The notes under the pieces: generated by a model
Database searches by the model: none
Seen by the model: only the letters and a program-made list of their open reading frames with translations
What the model was told of the DNA's origin: nothing
Translations under genes and position numbers: made by a program
Assembly: GCF_000283155.1 (NCBI RefSeq)
Contig: NW_004454179.1
Coordinates: 9,946,661-10,010,660, forward strand
Reading direction: 5' to 3'
From: Ceratotherium simum simum
Lineage: Eukaryota; Chordata; Mammalia; Perissodactyla; Rhinocerotidae
Length of the DNA: 64,000 nt
Shown: piece by piece, positions 57,625 to 64,000 of the stretch
Numbering within the stretch: the stretch's first letter is position 1
Layout: each line of letters starts with the position of its first letter

Positions 57625-58960
57625 GACTTTCATAATCTTGACATTTTTGAAGATTAAAGGCCATTTACTTTTTGGAATGTCCTTCAATTTGGGTTTGTCT
57701 AATATTTCCTCATGCTTAGATTCAGGTTATGCACCTTTGGCAGAAGTATCACAAGAGTCCTATGCTGTGTTCTCATTGCACCCTTTCAGGTGGCACATGA
57801 TTTAGAACTGTCCCATTATTAGGGATGTTAATTTTGTTCCCTTGGTTAAGGTGGCAAAGGAAAGGTAGTATTCAATAATTATTCTGTGGGGAAATACTTT
57901 GAGACTATTTAAATATCCCATTTCTCAGCAAATGGATGCCTTCCTCACTGCACTTGGGATCCAACATCCAGTGTCAGGCAGCCCCCTGCATGGACGCCCC
58001 CCTCACCTGCTTAGACTCCAACACCCCACTCTAGGCACCACTGCCCCCAACTACTCTCACCATGAAGACACCTAACTTGCTTACCCAATGGCTTTTGGAT
58101 TGAAATTGTTTACGAAGGGAAGGAAGGGAAGTGAAGAGAAAGGAGGAAGAGGGGAGGAAAACAAGTAGAGGAGGGGGAAGAGAAAGAGCCATTCTGATTT
58201 ACTTTCATTACGGTAATCATGAGAATAATCTGAATTAATATTAATTCAACATTAGAAAATACTTCTTTTAGGATAAGTGCTTACTTCTTACACTAACTTT
58301 TAATTATTATTCTTTTTCCCTCATTGGCAAGGTAAGCTTGTACGGTGATATTCATTTAATGTGGAAAAACTGAGAAAGATTTCTCTAGGTCATATGGCAA
58401 ACATTTACTGAACTAGGATAAAAAATTTGCAGGGTAAGCCTATCACCGCCTCATCTCTATTACTTTCACCTGGCTAGCTCCTGCCTTGTGTATAGAAAGT
58501 ACAGGTAGAGCTAGTGTCCTATACAGAGTGACTTGAGGGCTACCGTGAGGTCCCAAATATCTACCGGAAAAAATATTCCCCACTGATCTGTCATTCTCCA
58601 CTCTCCCTTTCTGTGTGATGTGAAATTCACATGATTTGTCACACATTTTGGGAAGTACAAAAAAAAAAAAGGCTGGGATGCAGCTTCCAGGAAGTCTTCA
58701 TTTAAATGCACATTTATTGCCCGAGAAACAGCAGACTTTAAAGAGACAGTCCTTTAAACATCTCCTATTTGTTGTTTATGCAAAAGTTCAGTGCAACAAA
58801 TACCAATTGAACACACCCCCTGGGCCAGGTACTGCTGGGGAGCACCACAGTACAAAAATGATGAACGTCACAAAAACAGAAACCACAGGGGGCTTGGAGA
58901 GGGTATAATATGGAAAGCTAACCTGAATAAACTTTCTGGAGACTTGAAGAAAATAGGAAT
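57625..58960. other. Intergenic DNA, nothing recognised
   Basis: Contains a polypurine stretch (GAAGGGAAGTGAAGAGAAAGG, about 58115-58185). No gene or named repeat is seen. Confidence 0.45.
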
Positions 58961-58962
58961 TA

Positions 58963-59933
58963 CAGTAGTCCCCTTTATCCACCAGGGACAAAGCCAAGAT
59001 CCCCAGTGGATGCCTGAAACCGTGGATAGTACCAAACCCTATATACACTGTGTTTTTTCCTATACATACATATTTGAGGTGCGACAGCCAAACACGCACA
59101 AATTTCATTTTCCTTCTTCACAATTAGTGGATAGGAGATTCATTCTTAGTGTAGATCTTAGCAATCTCAACATAACGATTTTTTTTCTTCCCTTATTAAG
59201 TCAAGAAATTTCACCTTTCCACCTAAAAGAAGCACTTCAAGGCTTCTCTTTGGCATATCCGAATTGCCAACATCACTGCTCTTGCACTTTGGGGCCATTA
59301 GTAAGTAAAATAAGGGTTACTGGAACATAAACACTGTGATACTCTGACAGCTGATCTGATAACTAAGTGGGTTACTAAGTGACTAACAGGCGGGTAGCGT
59401 ATACACCGTGGATACGCAGGACAAACGAATAATTCAAGTGAAATAAGTCAGAGAGAGAAGGTCAAATACTGTACGATCTCACTCATTAAGTGGTACATAA
59501 TAACAACAACAAACAAACACATAGAAACAGAGATTGGATTGGTGGTTACCAGAGGGGAAGGGGGGAGGGAGGAGGGCGAAAGGGACAATTTGGCACATGT
59601 GTGTGGTGATGGGTTGTAATTAGTATTTGGGTGGTGAACATGATGTAATCTATGCAGAAATAGAAGTATAATGATGTACACCTGAAATTTATACAATGTT
59701 ATAAACCAATGTTATTGCAATAAACAAAAAATTTTTTTAAACAAAGGCATAATTCACACCCCTGGCGGGACGGAGTGGGATGGCCTGACATTTCATCATG
59801 CTACTTGGAATGGCACACAATTTAAAACTTATGAATTATTTCTAGAATTTTCCATTTTATATTTTTGGACTGTGGTTGACTGCGTGTAACTGAAACCTCG
59901 GAAAGTGAAACTGCGGATAAGAGGGGACTGCTG
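58963..59933 (+). mobile_element. Tigger-like DNA transposon split by an L1
   Basis: Terminal inverted repeats: CAGTAGTCCCCTTTATCC at the left and GGATAAGAGGGGACTGCTG at the right (its complement, with a few changes). A TA dinucleotide flanks each end (58961-58962 and 59934-59935), as for TcMar/Tigger elements. The body (GGCTTCTCTTTGGCATATCC, GGCGGGTAGCGTATACACCG) shows no transposase frame, so it is non-autonomous. Without the L1 it is about 0.67 kb. The 179-residue frame at 58791-59330 crosses its left end and is not a gene. Confidence 0.85.
59437..59740 (+). mobile_element. 5'-truncated L1 inserted in the Tigger element
   Basis: L1 3' end only: TACTGTACGATCTCACTCAT, GGTGGTTACCAGAGGGGAAG, ATGATGTACACCTGAAATTT, then TTGCAATAAAC and an A-rich tail. 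Flanked by ACAAACGAATAATTCA (59421-59436) and ACAAAGGCATAATTCA (59741-59756), a 16-bp duplication with three mismatches. Confidence 0.85.
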
Positions 59934-59935
59934 TA

Positions 59936-60404
59936 GTTAAATGAAAGGTTAATAGGAGAAGGGAGAGGGGCAGCAGAGTGCTCTAGGCAGAGGGAAGAAA
60001 TGTGCTAGGGCTCAAAAAGTAGAGTATCATGGGGCTAGAGAGCAAGGAGGAAGGGTGGCTAGAGATAAGGTAAATTTATAAGCAGGGAAGGGCCAGGCAC
60101 AGAGGGCCTTGTAAGCCATGATAAGAAGTATAGACTTCATCCCACTGAAGGGTATTAAACAGGGAAGTGACATGCAGATTGGCACCTTTTAAAGATCACT
60201 GTGGATATAGTGTGGTGAATAGACTGCAGGTGCAAGGGTAGACACAGGGAAATCTGTTAGGAAGCTCTTCAGTAGTCCAAGTGAGAGATATTGGTGACAG
60301 TGGCATGGAGAGAAGGGGACAAACAGAAGAGATATTTAGGAGTTAGAATCGATAGGATAGATAGAATTGATAGGCGATACAATGTAGGAAGGAGGAAGAG
60401 TCAA
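59936..60404. other. Intergenic DNA, old repeat trace
   Basis: Resembles an unnamed mammal-wide repeat (CAGAGTGCTCTAGGCAGAGG, CAGAGGGCCTTGTAAGCCAT). No gene. Confidence 0.4.
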
Positions 60405-60590
60405 AGATGATTCTTTGTCTTTCTTTGGTAGTGCTTATAACAATTACGACTAATTATTTGTGCAATTATTTATTTAATGTCTGCCTTCCCCACTGGATTA
60501 TAAGCAACCCAAGGACGGAGACCAATCTTATTCAATACCTTATCCCTAGTGTACATACTCTAGCACAGTGTGTGGTACATAACAGTGTTT
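60405..60590 (+). mobile_element. L2 LINE 3'-end relic
   Basis: TGCCTTCCCCACTGGATTATAAGC, CAAGGACGGAGACCAATCTT and AGCACAGTGTGTGGTACATA match the L2 3' end. Confidence 0.65.
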
Positions 60591-60606
60591 AAAAACTATT
60601 TGTTGG

Positions 60607-61134
60607 GCCAGCCCTGATGGTGTAGTGGTTAAACTTCCGTGCTCTCTGCCTCGGCAGCTTGAGTTCATTTCCTGGTTTTGGAACCAAACCACCTGTCTGT
60701 CAGTTGCCATGCTGTGGCAGTGGCTCACACAGAACTCACCTGGGGCTGGCCCAGTGGTGTAGCGGTTAAGTGCATGCGCTCCACTTCGGCTGCCCGAGGG
60801 TTCACAGGTTCAGATCCCAGGTGCGCACCGATGCACCACTTGTCAAGCCATGCTGTGGTGGTGTCCCATATAAAGTAGAGGAAGATGGGCAGGATGTTAG
60901 CTCAGGACCAATCTTCCTCTGCAAAAAAGAGGAGGATTGACATTGGATGTTAGCTGATTGGATGGACTGATCTTCCTCACACACACACAAAAAAAGAACT
61001 AGAAGGACTTACAACTAGGATATACACCCATGCACTGGGGCTTTGGGGAGAAGAAAAAGAAAAGAGGAGGATCAGCAACAGATGTTAGCTCAGGGCGAAT
61101 CCTTCCTTGCAAAAACAATTAAAAATAAAAAAAT
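60607..61134 (+). mobile_element. Outer, older ERE SINE split by a second ERE
   Basis: Diverged ERE: head 60607-60730 (GGCCAGCCCTGATGGTGTAG), continuing at 61000 with AGAAGGACTTACAACTAGG, GCACTGGGGCTTTGG and GATGTTAGCTCAGGGCG. Perfect 16-bp duplication AAAAACTATTTGTTGG (60591-60606 and 61135-61150). Confidence 0.93.
60741..60994 (+). mobile_element. Inner ERE SINE nested in the older ERE
   Basis: Complete plus-orientation ERE from GGGGCTGGCCCAGTGG to a CACACACACAAAAAAA tail. The short repeat AGAACT (60731-60736 and 60995-61000) marks the junction with the outer element. Both have the same orientation. Confidence 0.9.
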
Positions 61135-61150
61135 AAAAACTATTTGTTGG

Positions 61151-61570
61151 TTAAATTATGTTTTTGGTTATAAGCAAATGGGTTAATAGTGGTATCATTC
61201 ACTGAGTTACAGACTTGGAGGAGAAGTTTGGAGGATGAGTTTCGACCATGCTGAGTTGCAGGTGCCTGTGAAACATCCAAGGGGAAATGTCCTGGAAGCA
61301 ATTGGAAATACAAGTTTAAACCTCAGGAGAGAGATGGGCTGGACAGATGTGGGAGTCATGAGCATAGACAGGGCAATCAAAGCCATGGAGGATATGAGAT
61401 TGCCTAATGAGAAGGTTTAGAATAAGAAAAGAGACCTAGGAGGGCACTCTGAGGAAGTAACATTTAAGGGTTGTGCAGAGGAGTAGTAGCCAACAAAGGG
61501 GTTTGAGGAGTGGCCAGAGTGTCTAGGGAGGAGGAAAACCAGGAGAACATGGAGTCTGAGTTTGAACGGA
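61151..61570. other. Intergenic DNA, nothing recognised
   Basis: The 61-residue frame at 61235-61420 has no recognisable domain; the DNA resembles an unnamed old repeat. Confidence 0.4.
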
Positions 61571-61582
61571 AATGTTTTTTGT

Positions 61583-61889
61583 TTTTTGTGTTTTTTTTGT
61601 GAGGAAGATCAGCCCTGAGCTAACATCCATGCCAATCCTCCCCTTTATGCTGAGGAAGACCGGCTCTGAGCTAACATCTATTGCCAATCCTCCTCCTTTT
61701 TTCCCATTTTTCTCCCCAAAGCCCCAGTAGATAGTTGTATGTCGTAGTTGCACATCATTCTAGTTGCTGTATGTGGGACGCAGCCTCAGCATGGCCGGAC
61801 AAGCGGTGCATCAGTGCACGCCCGGGATCCGAACCCGGGCCACCAGTAGCGGAGCGCGCGCACCTAACTGCCAAGCCACGAGGCCGGCC
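61583..61889 (-). mobile_element. ERE SINE, long subtype
   Basis: Minus-orientation ERE with both tail modules and a head ending CACGAGGCCGGCC. The flanks GGAAATGTTT and GGATATGTTT form an imperfect 10-bp duplication. Confidence 0.9.
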
Positions 61890-62183
61890 TGGAAGGGATA
61901 TGTTTAAGAAAGAAGGAGGAGTCAACAGTGTCCAAGGCTTCTGAGAACTCAAACAATGGAGGTAATTGGTAACCAGCTTCTATATAGTGATGGGCAAAAG
62001 CCAGAGGAATTAAGGTGAAACCGGAAAGAGAAAATGGATTGAGCAAATGTAAGCAGCTCACTAATTAACTTATCAGACTAGTTAATTGTCATCTTTAAAA
62101 ACAATGTTTGCTCCAGAGAGGATAAAACCAAGAACTTGAATTTTAAAAAAAGAGCATAGAGCGTTGAGTGTAGTCCAGCTCTT

Positions 62184-62410
62184 AAGATTAGCCCTAAACT
62201 AACATCTGTTGCCAATCCTCCTCTTTGTGCTGAGGAAGATCGGCCCTGGGCTAACATCCGTGCCCATCTTCCTCTACTTTATATGTGGGACACTTGCCAC
62301 AGCATGGCTTGATAATGGTGGGTAGGTCTGCACCCGGGATCCGAACCTGCAAACCCTGGGCCACTGAAGCGGAGCATGTGAACTTAACCCTATGCCACCG
62401 GGCTGGCCCC
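62184..62410 (-). mobile_element. ERE SINE
   Basis: Minus-orientation ERE with two GCTAACATC modules and a head ending GGGCTGGCCCC. Flanked by AGTCCAGCTCTT (62172-62183) and AGTCAAGCTCTT (62411-62422), 11/12 identical. The A-tail is nearly lost. Confidence 0.92.
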
Positions 62411-62422
62411 AGTCAAGCTCTT

Positions 62423-63850
62423 GATGAGGAGGTAACATGGAGATCCAGGGCTAAGGAAGAGGTCTCCAGGGTGAGTACCTATAAATGGGAGGACAGTAGG
62501 GTAAATAACTTTATTTCATCATTTTGCCTTAGGTCAGCCCTAATCATCACCTTTAAAGAAGGTCAAGGATTTGCTGTCAGGATTCAGTTAACCAATGGAA
62601 CTCCACCTCTCACAGACTTTGTTAAGGCCCTCACTCAAATAGCAAGAAGATAAAGCTCTGTTGAGAAATTTTAGGACATTTCTCTAAGTTTCTCAAGCTC
62701 TCCTCTGCAAAGAAGCTATCCAGTGGAGATAATAAAGAATATTTAAAAACAACAACAAAACCTCTCTTAGCTGAGAAATCAGGATTAATAATTAGCTAAC
62801 TTCTTTTTTCAGTTCAGTGATTTGATCAGTTGTGTATCATCATTCTTGCCCCCTATCTAGTTACAGGTATGTCGGGAGAACTAATAAAACCATTTGTGTG
62901 AAACGGTTAAAACCTTAAAGTCAATAATAAAAATACAAGGTGACACTTCCTTTCTTAAGGGTTAATAAATTAAACATTAACCTAAAGTGCCATTTACTAC
63001 TGGAGGTTTATACATTCAGCCTAATTGCTAACTAGAAAAATGGAAAGATGAAGTACAGATTCCGACCCTGATCTTGAAATTTGTAGAATTATAAGATCAG
63101 GAAAAGTTGGCATGAAAAATGCCTCTCCAAGCTTTAAGTACAGAAAACGACCCTCACAGCAGCCCTGACCTCTGAGGTCTCAAACTGACCTCCACGTGAG
63201 ATTGGGTCTGAACAGCACTTGCAGTTAGGAGAACGCACACTGCTTGTGCTTTGCCTGGCTAGCCAGCTCCCAGCTCTTTTGCTTCCTAAAGCCTCTATCT
63301 TCCTACTTTAAGGGGTTGGGAGGAGTCTCCTCTTCCCTGAATTCTCTACGTCCAATCATTTTCACCACCTTGTAATCTCTCCTACCATATAACTTCTTGT
63401 TCAGGGGAGGTTAAAGTTGATTTGAATAGAAATCTGAGTGCAGAGAGTGCAGAAAGTCAAATTTCTACCCAGAAAACAACATCCCCATGGAACATATAAG
63501 ACTCTTATTAATAGGGATGTTAGTTCAGAAATTAGGCAAAATTAAGAATAAAGAAATTATAGGAAAACTGTCCTTTCAATGTACTTTGGTAACAGCAAAC
63601 ATGTTTTTCTGTGTATGTGTTTCTCACAAAGCTCTGTTCCCAGTGACATTTGCCACAATGGGGATTAAGGAGCTTAGAGGCAAAGCTCAAAAATACCCAA
63701 GATTGGAGCTCCAAAAAGACAAGTCTTCATTTCCTTCAATCTTTACCCATCTCTTTTACTCCAGTTTTAAGTTTTCCTGGATACTATAAACTCTTTTCTG
63801 TTAATATTTCCATCTAGCATTACAATTTAGAAGAGGGCCCTTAAGTCTGT
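62423..63850. other. Intergenic DNA, nothing recognised
   Basis: About 1.4 kb of AT-rich sequence with no ERE. The frame at 63487-63789 (100 residues) has no recognisable domain. No gene is seen. Confidence 0.45.
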
Positions 63851-63851
63851 C

Positions 63852-64000
63852 CCTAAAATTCATTCATTCAACAAATACTTACTAAATACTTATTAAATTC
63901 CTTTTATTTTCCACCATTGCACCAAGCACTGCAGATACAAATGTGAATTAGACATGATCCTCAACTTTAAGGAATTTATGGTTTAGTGGTGATTCAAGAA
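63852..64000. mobile_element. Old mammal-wide repeat, family uncertain, cut by the window edge
   Basis: ATTCATTCATTCAACAAATAC, CACCAAGCACTGCAGATACA and CAACTTTAAGGAATTTATGG are a recurrent mammalian repeat pattern, also seen near 26035 and 52330. I cannot name the family with certainty. Confidence 0.5.

Noticed and set aside
58791..59330. A 179-codon open frame
   Set aside because: It crosses the left inverted repeat of the Tigger-like element and shows no transposase motif; a chance frame.
44100..64000. Exons of WNT8B or SEC31B, the next genes on the far side in human
   Set aside because: No Cys-rich Wnt-like or WD-repeat-like peptide is visible in any frame.
1..64000. CRISPR array, operon or other prokaryote-type system
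   Set aside because: The window is vertebrate genomic DNA with introns, SINEs and LINEs. Direct repeats seen are target-site duplications, microsatellites or tandem units in transposons.

Overview
This window is mammalian genomic DNA from an odd-toed ungulate (Perissodactyla). The evidence is more than two dozen copies of the tRNA-derived ERE SINE family (head of the type GGCCGGCCC...GCGGTTAAGTG, tails with GATGTTAGCTCAGGGC or CTACTGGGGCTTTGG). These are known from horses and their perissodactyl relatives. I cannot separate horse, other equids and rhinoceros from the sequence alone.

There is one confidently recognised protein-coding gene: SCD (stearoyl-CoA delta-9 desaturase), complete on the + strand. 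All six exons assemble into a 359-codon frame with consensus splice sites and every metal-ligand histidine. A CpG-island promoter with the SRE-like/NF-Y module known from SCD genes lies upstream (about 18.0-19.1 kb). The roughly 3.85-kb 3' UTR ends at an AATAAA signal at 34655.

Layout. 1-2.8 kb: L1 fragment in minus orientation with ORF2-like and ORF1-like pieces and a 5' region carrying two ~212-bp tandem units; an ERE sits inside it. 2.9-9.9 kb: repeat-poor DNA without a recognisable gene, with a strong CTCF-like motif at 3.08 kb. 10-15 kb: old L1 with nested EREs, then an ERE split by a 792-bp solo retroviral LTR. 15-18 kb: intergenic DNA with MIR and ERE. 18.0-34.7 kb: SCD. 34.7-39.1 kb: three EREs and a 5'-truncated L1 with its own ERE. 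39.1-43.3 kb: intergenic DNA with a promoter-like segment holding two CCAAT boxes near 41.95 kb, possibly the start of the OLMALINC (LINC00263) ortholog that lies downstream of SCD in human. 43.3-64 kb: gene-free DNA made largely of ERE, MIR, L2 and L1 relics, including a Tigger-like DNA transposon with an L1 inside it.

I saw no exon of the expected neighbours PKD2L1 or WNT8B, no functional RNA gene and no new multi-gene system. The most interesting unexplained structure is a 46-nt 5' half of tRNA-Arg(ACG) in SCD intron 5 with near-perfect flanking repeats, best read as a tailless L1-mobilised tRNA-half insertion. Other points of interest are the nested-insertion chronologies, the modular ERE subtypes and the candidate regulatory sites around SCD.
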